Shown here in pieces: positions 23,434-31,510 of a stretch of DNA of 64,000 nt. Position 1 is the first letter of the stretch, and every line of letters begins with the position of its first letter. A model generated the notes under the pieces. The model saw only the letters and a list, made by a program, of their open reading frames with translations, was not told the DNA's origin and ran no database searches. Origin of the DNA: Paenibacillus_V sp046244365 (GTDB taxonomy: Bacteria; Bacillota; Bacilli; Paenibacillales; NBRC-103111); the NCBI RefSeq assembly GCF_046244365.1, contig NZ_CP176395.1, positions 2,480,001 through 2,544,000 of the forward strand, written 5' to 3'. The translations under genes and the position numbers were made by a program.

Positions 23434-23958
23434 ATGACGGTACCCGGAGTTATATGCATCTTTTTGTTCATCGTTTTCACTTTTTCAGGGGTTTCAAAAT
23501 TAATGAAGCTGAGAGATTTCGAGGCTACTTTGGAGCAACTTGGATTGATGAATCGGTTTGGCACAGCGGCCAAATACTTTGTACCTCTACTTGAAATAGC
23601 GGCCGCAGCGTTTCTTATCTTTCGCGTTACTCGCGGCTATGGAGAACTTCTCGTTATTATTTTGCTTTTTTGTTTCGGCTGGGCTGTCTGGAGGGCCATG
23701 CATAACGCTCAAAAAATAGAATGCAATTGCTTTGGCGAGCTGGCGCCTGAAAAGTTCGGATGGAGCACATTGATAAAAATCTCAGTCATACTGACTCTTA
23801 CTGTTATTCTCGTAATCTCAAAAGAAGAAATTGATTACAACAATTCCTCTTCCTTCGATCTAGTAAATGCCATCTTTCTTTCTGTTTCTATCATCCTGAA
23901 TTACGCTTTAATGACATCAATCATAGACAGTAGAGTGAATAAGCCTCGAAGACCTTAA
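23434..23958 (+). CDS. MauE/DoxX-like membrane redox protein
   Basis: A 174-residue membrane protein with about four to five helices. The fold pattern and 'IECNCFGELAPEKFG' (CxCFG at residues 97-101) match MauE, which helps form disulfides in the small subunit of methylamine dehydrogenase, and related DoxX-like proteins. The ATG at 23434 has AGGGGAGAGA upstream. It is the first gene of a five-gene AT-rich operon, directly followed by a thioredoxin-fold partner. It probably passes electrons across the membrane for cysteine chemistry on the small peptide encoded downstream. Confidence 0.82.
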   Translation: MTVPGVICIFLFIVFTFSGVSKLMKLRDFEATLEQLGLMNRFGTAAKYFVPLLEIAAAAFLIFRVTRGYGELLVIILLFCFGWAVWRAMHNAQKIECNCFGELAPEKFGWSTLIKISVILTLTVILVISKEEIDYNNSSSFDLVNAIFLSVSIILNYALMTSIIDSRVNKPRRP

Positions 23959-23982
23959 GTAAGAACAATAAGGAGGATCGTT

Positions 23983-24534
23983 ATGTCCGATACATTTATC
24001 GCCTCATCAATTTTTCAATGGCTATTACTTATTATTTGTAGTTTTGCAGTAATCAATCTGTACATACAGAGGCGAATGTTTCGGCGTGAACTTGGAATGA
24101 AAGATGCCGGATTTGCCTACGGAACCGTTTTTCCGAAGCTTCGCTTGCAAACTTTTCTTGGTGAAGACGTTTCGCTATCTTCCAAAAACATAAAAGGATC
24201 GGTTGTCGCGTTTACTGCCGTTTCTTGCGATGCCTGCAATACGCTATATCCTTCTATTTCTTCGTTCCTTAAATCCCGTCCCGGATTCCAGATGACGATC
24301 ATGATGGTCGGGAATGCGGAAGATGTGAGTCAAAAAGCCGCTCATTACGACATATCCGTACCTGTTGTCCGGTTGCAGCATGAACAGCTGGAGGAATTCG
24401 GCGTAAAAGGTTTTCCTTTCGCCTATTATCTGTCTCCGGAGGGAAAGGTTTTATCGAAGGGGATTGTAAATAGCGGTGAACATTTGAGCATTTTGATTGG
24501 CTCCGCTTATGCAAACAAAGGAAAAGCAAGTTAG
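23983..24534 (+). CDS. Membrane-anchored thioredoxin-like protein (MauD/TlpA type)
   Basis: A 183-residue protein. Residues about 8-28 are a membrane anchor; the rest is a thioredoxin fold facing outward. The redox motif 'SCDACN' puts cysteines at 82 and 85, and 'GFPFAYYLSPEGKV' supplies the cis-Pro region. MauD and MauE form a natural pair. The start at 23983 has AAGGAGGATCG upstream, 24 bases after mauE. I infer it oxidises, reduces or isomerises disulfides of the cysteine-rich peptide encoded 38 bases downstream. Confidence 0.85.
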   Translation: MSDTFIASSIFQWLLLIICSFAVINLYIQRRMFRRELGMKDAGFAYGTVFPKLRLQTFLGEDVSLSSKNIKGSVVAFTAVSCDACNTLYPSISSFLKSRPGFQMTIMMVGNAEDVSQKAAHYDISVPVVRLQHEQLEEFGVKGFPFAYYLSPEGKVLSKGIVNSGEHLSILIGSAYANKGKAS

Positions 24535-24572
24535 CCGTATTTCGGACCAGGCTTTGAAAGGAGGTGAAAAAT

Positions 24573-24695
24573 ATGTGCTGGGAAGTAGATCGTTATTGTT
24601 CAACCGTATTGTGCTCTCCAAACGGCGGTTACATTGGAACGGTGTATTATGATTGTCCGGAGGGTTTTGGCGGTTCTTATTCTACATGCTGCTAA
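24573..24695 (+). CDS. 40-residue six-cysteine peptide (putative precursor or effector)
   Basis: A short ORF behind one of the best ribosome sites in the window, AAAGGAGGTG eight bases before the ATG at 24573. The 40 residues have cysteines at 2, 9, 14, 28, 39 and 40, ending STCC. The middle is rich in Gly and Tyr (GGYIGTVYY, EGFGGSY) and the net charge is about -3. There is no signal peptide, no double-Gly leader and no recognised family. Six cysteines suit three disulfides or thioether/metal chemistry. It lies between the redox pair and an ABC exporter, and a strong hairpin follows it, as for highly expressed peptide precursors. Function is not assigned. Confidence 0.75.
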   Translation: MCWEVDRYCSTVLCSPNGGYIGTVYYDCPEGFGGSYSTCC

Positions 24696-24708
24696 GAGGA
24701 AGCACCGA

Positions 24709-24738
24709 AAGAGAGGGCGTGTTTTCACGCCCTCTCTT
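24709..24738 (+). promoter_or_regulatory. 13-bp hairpin after the peptide gene
   Basis: AAGAGAGGGCGTG and CACGCCCTCTCTT pair perfectly around TTTT, with only TTGT after the stem. It looks like a leaky terminator or 3' stabiliser letting the peptide be made in excess of the exporter. Confidence 0.8.
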
Positions 24739-24788
24739 GTCAAAAGCATGAGTGTGAATGCGTTTCAAGTTTGAAAGGATACCGTTTC

Positions 24789-26615
24789 ATGAACAATAAC
24801 TTCGTCGATGCAAACCCTATTCGAGTAAACGGGAAAAACAAGCTGCTCAACGTTTTTGCAATGGCTCGTTTTCTTTTATCGTCGGTGTGGGACTCTGCGC
24901 CTCGCTTGTTGATTTATGTTTTGATTAACCGCCTTATCCTTTCTTTTATTCCGCTCATTAACGTATGGATCACGATTAAGCTTATCGATTCCGTTACGTC
25001 TTTATTTAAAACGAATGAAAACTTATACATATCGATTACCTATTTGGTGTTCCAATTGTTCATTATGCTTTTCGAAAAAGCGGTTACGGCAATCGATCGT
25101 CTCGCATTGCTTCAATTGCAACAAAAAACCAGATATCGTTTAAACGACCTCATCGCGCAAAAAGCTTCCCGAATATCTTTATTATACTTTGACCAGGCCG
25201 ATTTTCATGACCATCTGAGAAGAGCGTCCTCGGGACAAAAGGGCATTGAAATGATCGAAATCATTGTACGAATTATGCAACAATCGATTACGCTTTGTTC
25301 GTTTATGATTTTATTGGTTCAGTTGCATTACTTTTTTTTGATTGCGGTTTTGCTGTTATCCGTTCCAAGCTTCGTCGCTTACCTATACACCGGCCAATTA
25401 AAGTTCACCCAAATATTTCAGCAAACGCCCGAGGCAAGAAAAGAAAGTTACCTATTCGGTCTGTTAAACGGAAAAGAGGCTTCCGGCGAAATTAGAGTTT
25501 TCGGAACGGATCAATATTTGCGAAGCATTTGGCATTCGGTTTTTTGGAAAAATGCGAACGAGCAATTCCAGCTGGAAAAGAAATCTTCCAAACTGTTCCT
25601 TTGGACCGATGGCATTAATATCTGCGCACTAACCGGGGCAATCGGCGTACTGATCTGGCATGGCACAAGGGTAAGCTTTTCAATCGGGCAGTATATGGCT
25701 TATTCGCAAGCTTTATTGGCTATTCAGAATCATATCCAAGTCCTGACGGGCAACGCGGCAAGATTGTTCGAGTATTCGTTATCGGCAAACGAGCTGTACA
25801 GCTTTTTGCAATTGCCGGAAGAGAAGCGTTCTACAGCGTTTCAAGCCATGCCGTATCCGATTCAAAAAGGGGTGTTCGTGGACGGATTATCTTTTCATTA
25901 TCCCGGAAGGCAAGACCCGACACTAAAAAACATTACCTTTCATGTTGAAGCCGGCAAAAAAGTTGTCATCGTCGGTGAAAACGGGGCAGGAAAAACAACT
26001 TTGATCAAGTGTTTAATCGGGCTGTACCCCGTTCGGGAGGGATACATTGCTTTCGATGATGTAGATATAAAAGAAATAGCAGAGGCGGAGCTCAGAAAAC
26101 ATATTTCTGCCATTTTTCAAGATTACGTAAAATACCAGCTGACGGTTCGAGAAAATATCGGGTTTGGAGATATTGAATTTCTTTTCGATATGGCAAAGAT
26201 GGAGGCGGCTGCATCGAAAGGTGGTGCCGATGAGGTTATCAAGCATCTTCCGCAAGGCTTCGATATGCAGCTTGGGTCGGCGTTTAACGGCGGAAGGGAG
26301 CTTTCGATCGGCCAGTGGCAAAAAATAGCGCTAAGTCGGGCTTTTTTCAAGGATTCACAGATTATTATATTGGACGAACCGACAGCGGCATTAGACCCTT
26401 TGGTTGAGGCGGCGGTATTTGAAAAATTCAAGATGTTGACGGAAGGCAGGACTTCCTTTTTTATTTCTCATCGGTTGGGGAGCTGCCGTCTGGCGGATCA
26501 CATTTTGGTTCTAAAAAACGGAGAGCTTGTCGAGCAAGGAAATCACGAACAATTGATGGCCTTAAATCAGGAATATGCCAAAATGTTCCATATGCAGGCG
26601 AAATGGTATCAATAA
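24789..26615 (+). CDS. ABC exporter, fused membrane and ATPase domains
   Basis: A 608-residue type I exporter half. About six helices fill residues 25-330, then the ATPase: Walker A 'GENGAGKTT' near 396-404, signature 'LSIGQWQKIALSRA', Walker B 'IIILDEPTAALDP' and H-loop 'FISHR'. There is no C39 peptidase domain, so it would not cut a double-Gly leader. The ATG at 24789 has AAAGGA upstream. It follows the peptide hairpin by 50 bases. I infer export of the cysteine-rich peptide or its product; it may also give self-protection. Codon use is AT-rich like the rest of the island. Confidence 0.88.
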   Translation: MNNNFVDANPIRVNGKNKLLNVFAMARFLLSSVWDSAPRLLIYVLINRLILSFIPLINVWITIKLIDSVTSLFKTNENLYISITYLVFQLFIMLFEKAVTAIDRLALLQLQQKTRYRLNDLIAQKASRISLLYFDQADFHDHLRRASSGQKGIEMIEIIVRIMQQSITLCSFMILLVQLHYFFLIAVLLLSVPSFVAYLYTGQLKFTQIFQQTPEARKESYLFGLLNGKEASGEIRVFGTDQYLRSIWHSVFWKNANEQFQLEKKSSKLFLWTDGINICALTGAIGVLIWHGTRVSFSIGQYMAYSQALLAIQNHIQVLTGNAARLFEYSLSANELYSFLQLPEEKRSTAFQAMPYPIQKGVFVDGLSFHYPGRQDPTLKNITFHVEAGKKVVIVGENGAGKTTLIKCLIGLYPVREGYIAFDDVDIKEIAEAELRKHISAIFQDYVKYQLTVRENIGFGDIEFLFDMAKMEAAASKGGADEVIKHLPQGFDMQLGSAFNGGRELSIGQWQKIALSRAFFKDSQIIILDEPTAALDPLVEAAVFEKFKMLTEGRTSFFISHRLGSCRLADHILVLKNGELVEQGNHEQLMALNQEYAKMFHMQAKWYQ

Positions 26616-26651
26616 AACGTTACTTGCGTGCGTGTAAAGGGAGTGGAATTC

Positions 26652-27917
26652 ATGAAAAAAATGACGTTTCTCATCATTTCGCTTGTTTGCTTTACCGTGT
26701 TTTCGGGATGTGAAGATAGCACGTATACGAAAAAAACGGTTGAACCGGTAACCTTGACCTTTTTCATGGATTATACGGATAACGAGATGTTTCGTAAAAA
26801 TATTGCAGATCCGATCAAAAAAAAGTTTCCGCACGTGCAAGTAAACCCGATTGCCAGAGTTTTTCCGCCCGAGAGGCCGGTAAGCCTTTTGCAGCATTTA
26901 GAGGATGGGAAGGCTCCGGATATATGGCTTGATAACGCCTATTCCAGCGTACCCGAAGCGTTCAAAATCAGGTATTCGTTAGATTTAAAGCCGTTCATTT
27001 CAAAGTATCGGGTCGATACGAATCGATTTGACCCCACGCTGTGGGACGAAATACTGGCTTATGGCGATCAGGGACAAGTCTATGGATTTCCTTTCAGCGT
27101 AATGCGCCCGCAGTTTTTTTACAACAAGACCGTCTTCGATGCATTTGGGATGGCGTATCCCCAAAATGGAATGTCATGGGAGAATATTCTTGAGCTATCC
27201 AAGAAAGTATCCGGCACGAAGGATGGCGTTACCTACAGAGGCCTGGTAATCGAACCGTATCATATGGCTAAGTTTGCTCATCAATTCGGTTTGAATTATG
27301 TCGATTCGGCAGCAGGCCAGAACAACTGGAAAAGTTTTATACAATTTTGGAAGCAAGTTTATGAGCCTCCGATAGGTGCAAATGTGGAACCGAAGGTGGA
27401 CAATCAAACGGCTATGGCCCTGAATCCGCCAGTCAATCCAAATACGAGCGGCAGTTGGGAAAAAATAACCTATCCGACATTCCAGGCACAAGGAGGGGCC
27501 GGAGCTGGCGGATTGTCGAGTATTATTGGAATCGGACCGAAAAGCGCCCATAAGGATTTAGCGTTTCAAATCATCGATCTCCTGACATCCGAAGAATATC
27601 AGTTGTCAGTTGTCGGCCCCCAATCGGACTCTTCCTTAATGAATGAGACGATACGGAAACATGCGCAGACCTCCGATCCCGCAAATGCCGGAAAGTTGGT
27701 TTTCGGCAAGCTTGCGCCTGTATCCAAGAGGATCAGCGTATACGATAAGGAACCATTCGGCCGGACGATAGCCGCCGATGTTCTCGTTCAAACGGCGCAA
27801 GGACAGATCGACGCGGAAACGGCTATTAATAGGCTGGATGAGATTTTCAAACGAAACATTGAAACTCAGAAGGGTGAAGAGACGAGAGCCAAACAGGTTA
27901 TGGAATCCCTTAAGTAA
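26652..27917 (+). CDS. Solute-binding-type lipoprotein in the peptide operon
   Basis: A 421-residue lipoprotein with the lipobox 'VFSGC' at about residues 16-20 and an extracellular solute-binding family 1 fold ('VTLTFFMDYTDNEMFRKNIADPIKKKFPHVQVNPI', 'DGKAPDIWLDNAYSSVP', 'VYGFPFSVMRPQFFYNKTVFDAFGM'). The ATG at 26652 has AAAGGGAGTGG upstream, 36 bases after the exporter. No importer permease genes accompany it, so it may be a binding or immunity lipoprotein, a sensor for the exported peptide, or a receptor working with an importer elsewhere. It is the last gene before a strong terminator. Confidence 0.85.
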   Translation: MKKMTFLIISLVCFTVFSGCEDSTYTKKTVEPVTLTFFMDYTDNEMFRKNIADPIKKKFPHVQVNPIARVFPPERPVSLLQHLEDGKAPDIWLDNAYSSVPEAFKIRYSLDLKPFISKYRVDTNRFDPTLWDEILAYGDQGQVYGFPFSVMRPQFFYNKTVFDAFGMAYPQNGMSWENILELSKKVSGTKDGVTYRGLVIEPYHMAKFAHQFGLNYVDSAAGQNNWKSFIQFWKQVYEPPIGANVEPKVDNQTAMALNPPVNPNTSGSWEKITYPTFQAQGGAGAGGLSSIIGIGPKSAHKDLAFQIIDLLTSEEYQLSVVGPQSDSSLMNETIRKHAQTSDPANAGKLVFGKLAPVSKRISVYDKEPFGRTIAADVLVQTAQGQIDAETAINRLDEIFKRNIETQKGEETRAKQVMESLK

Positions 27918-27979
27918 TACACCGCCAAGCTCGAGATAAACGATATCGTCTACCGGAGAAACCGTTCATTACCCAAGCT

Positions 27980-28046
27980 GCCGCTGCAGGATAACTGTTC
28001 CTAGAGCCTATGGAACAGCCGGAATCCTGGTAGCGGCGCTTTTTTT
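27980..28046 (+). terminator. Large terminator of the cysteine-peptide operon
   Basis: A long imperfect stem pairs GCCGCT...CAGGAT...CTGTTCC with GGAACAG...ATCCTG...AGCGGC and ends in seven T residues. Confidence 0.8.
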
Positions 28047-28152
28047 CGTGAATAAGAATTTCGTCGATGGCGAGAATCATGTACGTGGCAGCTTTACGCG
28101 GTACCGGTGAATCAAGGAGGCGATCCCTCCTTCAAGTGCCGAAGCGGAGCAG

Positions 28153-28191
28153 AAAGCCCGTCATTCTCCAGTAGCGAGGATGGCGGGCTTT
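28153..28191. terminator. Inverted repeat between convergent genes
   Basis: AAAGCCCG/CGGGCTTT with inner CAT/ATG and CTC/GAG pairs. It may end the minus-strand glycosidase-like transcript; the T-run is short. Confidence 0.55.
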
Positions 28192-28237
28192 ACATTTTGC
28201 GATGGTATAAGAGATGTTGATCAGGCGGTTCTTTCGC

Positions 28238-30373
28238 TCAAATGAGCTCGAGATCGGTCAATGCCAAGCTTTTCCTGTACCCCGGCAGCTCGCTGTCGAG
28301 CAGGCTGCGGATTTGCCTGATTTTCCAGTGCAAATGATCGGGATCGGTCATGTAATCCATGCTGGGCTCCCAGCCAAGCCTAGAATCGGCTTCTGTCAGC
28401 GGAATGGCCGCCTCGGCGTTGACCAGCTCGGCCTCGGCGATCTTCACCAGCTCGTCAAGCAGGGTTGCAGCCTTAAGCGGATCCGCTTCGATGAACAAGC
28501 GCTGCTTCAGCTTCCACCACTCTTTGGCGTGGATGACGGTACGGATCGTCAGCACGATGAACTCGTTCATGCCGAGCAGACGCCTACCCTCGGTCAACTT
28601 GGCTTCTGGCGTTAGCTGCAGCGCCTTACGCAGCGCCTCGTTGCCCTGCTCCCACAGCTCGAGCATGCGGCCGAGGCTGCGGAGCTCGACGTCGAAGCGA
28701 GAAGCGCCAAGCGACTGGCGCGCGCTTTCGGCAGGCTGATAATGCGCGTTGACGATTTCGGTGCCGAACATCGCATGCTTCGATTCCGGAATACTGACCC
28801 CGTTGCGGAAAATGAACGGATACGACGGACCGATCCGGAACGGGCCGTATTGGTCTTCGTTGGTCGGGATGTAGTGGCGGATGCCTTCGCTCCAGTGCCG
28901 CCAAGCGTCCAGCACGTACGGAGCGGCTTCCGCGCCGTAATCGCGCTTCGCGACCGCCGCGAAAATATCCTCGGCCGGAGCCGGCGCGCTCCAATAAGCC
29001 GCCTTCGTCAAATCGTTCAAGAAGGAAGGCCACCAGCCGAAGTGGTGGGATTCCATGAGGCCCGACAAGCCCCATTTGTCCCTTGCTTCGAGCAGGGCTG
29101 CATGTCTTCTGGCCCATTGGAAAGGAACGGGCTCATAGGGGATGACGCCGATATCCCAAGTCAAGCCGCCCGTGTTGCACATCGTGTAAAGCTTGATGCC
29201 TCTTTCGCTGGCCGCTTGCGCCTCGCTGGTGAAATAGCGGCCGGGTCCTTCGAACGACACCGTATAGTCGACGCAAACGTTCGTGACGTGCTCATGCTTG
29301 ATCTGCTCGAACATTTCGAATGTGACCAGCAAGGTGATGTCGTCCGGAATCGATCGGATCAGGTTAAGGCGCGGCTCTTCCGGCGCCCAGCCCCAGTTGT
29401 ACGTCCAGAACACGATATCCGCCTTCTCGTTATGCTTGCGGACGACCTTCTTGATCATGTTCAGCCACTGCGGGAAGTCGACGCAAGGCCACCAGCCTGG
29501 GCTGACCTTCGTCTGCGGTTTATCCTTGGGCCATTCGAGGCGCAGCATCCCCGTCGTGTTGGGGTCGAGACTCGGAAACTCGCAGGATTCGCCTACGAAA
29601 ATGACACCCTTCAAGCGCGGGCAGGCGGCAAACAGCTTGCCGTACGTTCCGTCGTAGTACTCCTCGGCATCCGGCGCATCCGGATGCTTGCGGCTTGTAA
29701 TGTAGCTGTAAGCGTATACGTCAAGCCCGTGAAGATTCGCGCGGTCGATCAAATAATTGAAATCGAGAAAGCCGTCCGGCGTTTCGTTGACATCCTTGAC
29801 GAAAATAAGGATGGCGTCGATCCCCGCATGGGCCATCGCGTTCAGGTGCGCATCCGGGTAGTGATCCAATCCCCATCCGGAGTGCACCATGCGCGGGGAG
29901 AAAAGGGGAGCACGCGTTATATCCTGCCGGCTGACGATCGGCGCTTCCTTCAGGTTCATCAAGTCCTCGAGGAAATAGCTGCCTTGGCCGACGCCCCGCT
30001 CGTCGAAGCCGCATACCGTAATGCGGTTCGCTTCGGCGAATAACCGGTAGCTGCGCGGCTCGGTCAGGTTTTGGCCGAGTGCGGGAAGCTGCCTGCGTTC
30101 GGCAAGCACGATGACGTTCTCTTCCGACGAAGCCGCGAGTGCGGGATCGGACACTCGGCGAACGGGGACGGATACGTCCATACTGACAAGCAAGTAATCC
30201 TGCAAGTCTTTAGCCACGTTCAGTACGACAGGACCGGCGTCTTTGGCGATGACGATGCGCCATTCGTCGGTAATTTCGACTTCTTGTGCGGAGGCGCGAA
30301 CGTTCGGATCGCGGCGGTCGGGTTTGTGGACGACTTCAAGCCGCTTGCGGAACTCGTAATTTTTTTCGCTCAT
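28238..30373 (-). CDS. Glycosidase-like protein (GH20/GH67-type N-domain)
   Basis: A 711-residue cytoplasmic protein. The N-terminal 130 residues resemble the small alpha/beta domain that precedes the barrel in GH20, GH67 and DUF4838 enzymes ('VVLNVAKDLQDYLLVSMDVSVPVR', 'YRLFAEANRITVCGFDERGVGQGSYFLEDLM'). A TIM-barrel-like region follows ('GIDAILIFVKDVNETPDGFLD', 'LKGVIFVGESCEFPSLDPN', 'IVFWTYNWGW'), then a helical C-terminus. Glu in 'VGESCEF' is a candidate catalytic residue. The substrate is unknown. The start at 30373 has AAAGGA ten bases upstream. Its promoter carries the palindrome shared with the M20 peptidase gene, and it is divergent from the GntR regulator. Confidence 0.68.
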   Translation of the reverse strand: MSEKNYEFRKRLEVVHKPDRRDPNVRASAQEVEITDEWRIVIAKDAGPVVLNVAKDLQDYLLVSMDVSVPVRRVSDPALAASSEENVIVLAERRQLPALGQNLTEPRSYRLFAEANRITVCGFDERGVGQGSYFLEDLMNLKEAPIVSRQDITRAPLFSPRMVHSGWGLDHYPDAHLNAMAHAGIDAILIFVKDVNETPDGFLDFNYLIDRANLHGLDVYAYSYITSRKHPDAPDAEEYYDGTYGKLFAACPRLKGVIFVGESCEFPSLDPNTTGMLRLEWPKDKPQTKVSPGWWPCVDFPQWLNMIKKVVRKHNEKADIVFWTYNWGWAPEEPRLNLIRSIPDDITLLVTFEMFEQIKHEHVTNVCVDYTVSFEGPGRYFTSEAQAASERGIKLYTMCNTGGLTWDIGVIPYEPVPFQWARRHAALLEARDKWGLSGLMESHHFGWWPSFLNDLTKAAYWSAPAPAEDIFAAVAKRDYGAEAAPYVLDAWRHWSEGIRHYIPTNEDQYGPFRIGPSYPFIFRNGVSIPESKHAMFGTEIVNAHYQPAESARQSLGASRFDVELRSLGRMLELWEQGNEALRKALQLTPEAKLTEGRRLLGMNEFIVLTIRTVIHAKEWWKLKQRLFIEADPLKAATLLDELVKIAEAELVNAEAAIPLTEADSRLGWEPSMDYMTDPDHLHWKIRQIRSLLDSELPGYRKSLALTDLELI

Positions 30374-30407
30374 AGGAGGGATGTTCCTTTCTATACAAGC
30401 TATAAAA

Positions 30408-30421
30408 TATTATATATAATA
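30408..30421. promoter_or_regulatory. 14-bp palindrome TATTATATATAATA, copy 1
   Basis: A perfect palindrome 35 bases upstream of the minus-strand glycosidase-like gene and 160 bases before the GntR gene. An identical copy lies at 33059-33072. Candidate operator for the GntR regulator. Confidence 0.6.
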
Positions 30422-30582
30422 CATTATATAACTGAAGCGCGGAGAAATGACAACAGAAACTTGGGGAAACGACTCGCATCCGTTATAATAGATTATATAG
30501 ACTATAGAACGGAAGCCGTATATGCACGCCGCTCTACATGGCTTCAGAAAAGTTTGAGATTAGAGGAGTTAGTGGTGAGTAC

Positions 30583-31278
30583 ATGAATAAACCTGTTTTT
30601 CCGCCCAGACAGAGCATCAGCGAAGATTTGATCCTATACATCAAGCAGCAGATCGCAAGCGGTCAGCTTAATCCGGGAGACCGGATCGTGGAGACGAAGC
30701 TGGCTCAGGAGCTCGGCATCAGCCAGACGCCGGTCCGCGAGGCCATCCGCAGGCTTCAGGGAGAGGGGATCATTACCGTCGTTCCGAATAAAGGACCGAT
30801 GGTATGCACGCTCGACAAGAAGGACGTATTCGAAATCTATTCGATTCGCGCGATGCTTGAAGGCTTGGCGATCCGGCTTGCCGTGCAGAACGCTACGGAC
30901 GAAGATATCGACGAGCTCGAGCGCTTCTACAATCAAATGATAGAAAAGCTGCAGGACAGTACGGTGGAATATTTGCTGGACGACTCCTTCCACATTCACG
31001 AAACGATCATGAGCTTATCGAAGCATAGCCGTCTGATCACGACCTACCAGTCGATCTCGTTTCATATTTTGCTCGTCAACCGGATGCTTGGGACGAAGAA
31101 AACGAAGCAGAACGAGGTCATGCAGCACGGCGAGCTGATCGAGGCGATGAAACGACGGGAGCCGGATGCGGCCGAGAAAACGATGCGCAGACATATTTAC
31201 CGCTCGTATTGCGACTTCGTGGAACTGAACGGACTCGAAGCGGAAGGAGACGAGCTGGAGGAGAAGACTTGGTTATAA
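30583..31278 (+). CDS. GntR-family regulator (FadR/FCD subfamily)
   Basis: A 231-residue repressor. The winged helix is at about residues 8-75 ('SISEDLILYIKQQIASGQLNPGDRIVETKLAQELGISQTPVREAIRRLQGEGIITV') and an FCD ligand-binding bundle follows ('FEIYSIRAMLEGLAIRLAVQ', 'DDSFHIHETIMSLSKHSRLI'), with His and Asp residues that often bind a metal and a carboxylate ligand. The ATG at 30538 would add 15 residues; the ATG at 30583 fits the family better. It is divergent from the glycosidase-like gene and upstream of the M20-to-Gfo/Idh genes, and likely regulates both. Confidence 0.87.
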   Translation: MNKPVFPPRQSISEDLILYIKQQIASGQLNPGDRIVETKLAQELGISQTPVREAIRRLQGEGIITVVPNKGPMVCTLDKKDVFEIYSIRAMLEGLAIRLAVQNATDEDIDELERFYNQMIEKLQDSTVEYLLDDSFHIHETIMSLSKHSRLITTYQSISFHILLVNRMLGTKKTKQNEVMQHGELIEAMKRREPDAAEKTMRRHIYRSYCDFVELNGLEAEGDELEEKTWL

Positions 31279-31322
31279 GAAGATTGGAGGAAGCGGGCAC
31301 CGGCGCCGGCTTCTTCTAAGGA

Positions 31323-31346
31323 AAGCTGCCTGCGGGCAGCTTTTTT
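31323..31346 (+). terminator. Terminator after GntR gene
   Basis: AAGCTGCC and GGCAGCTT pair around TGCG, followed by a T-run. Confidence 0.85.
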
Positions 31347-31370
31347 GCATGTAAAGGATAGGATAGCGGA

Positions 31371-31502
31371 CTTTCGAGTGCTTATTGCAACGTATGCTAC
31401 GACATTCAAGCAATAGCGGATTTCGGAGGCGTTATTACGCCATTTCCGGCATTTTCTTGATCCAAAGCGGGCCAATAAGATCGCGGAAATCCGTTATCCC
31501 GT
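31371..31502. repeat. Dispersed ATAGCGGATTT-type repeats, left of IS
   Basis: Variants of ATAGCGGATTTCGGAGGCGTTATT occur in alternating orientation (ATAGCGGACTTTCGAGTGCTTATT, CGGAAATCCGTTAT). The same family recurs right of the IS and at 62010-62215, so it is a dispersed intergenic repeat family. Confidence 0.7.
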
Positions 31503-31510
31503 CCAATATG

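Noticed and set aside
24573..24695. Double-Gly-leader class II bacteriocin
   Set aside because: There is no leader with a GG cleavage site, and the exporter lacks a C39 peptidase domain.
28742..30043. 433-codon plus-strand frame
   Set aside because: It is antisense to the glycosidase-like gene, Arg/Asp-rich and without motifs, typical of a GC-rich shadow frame.
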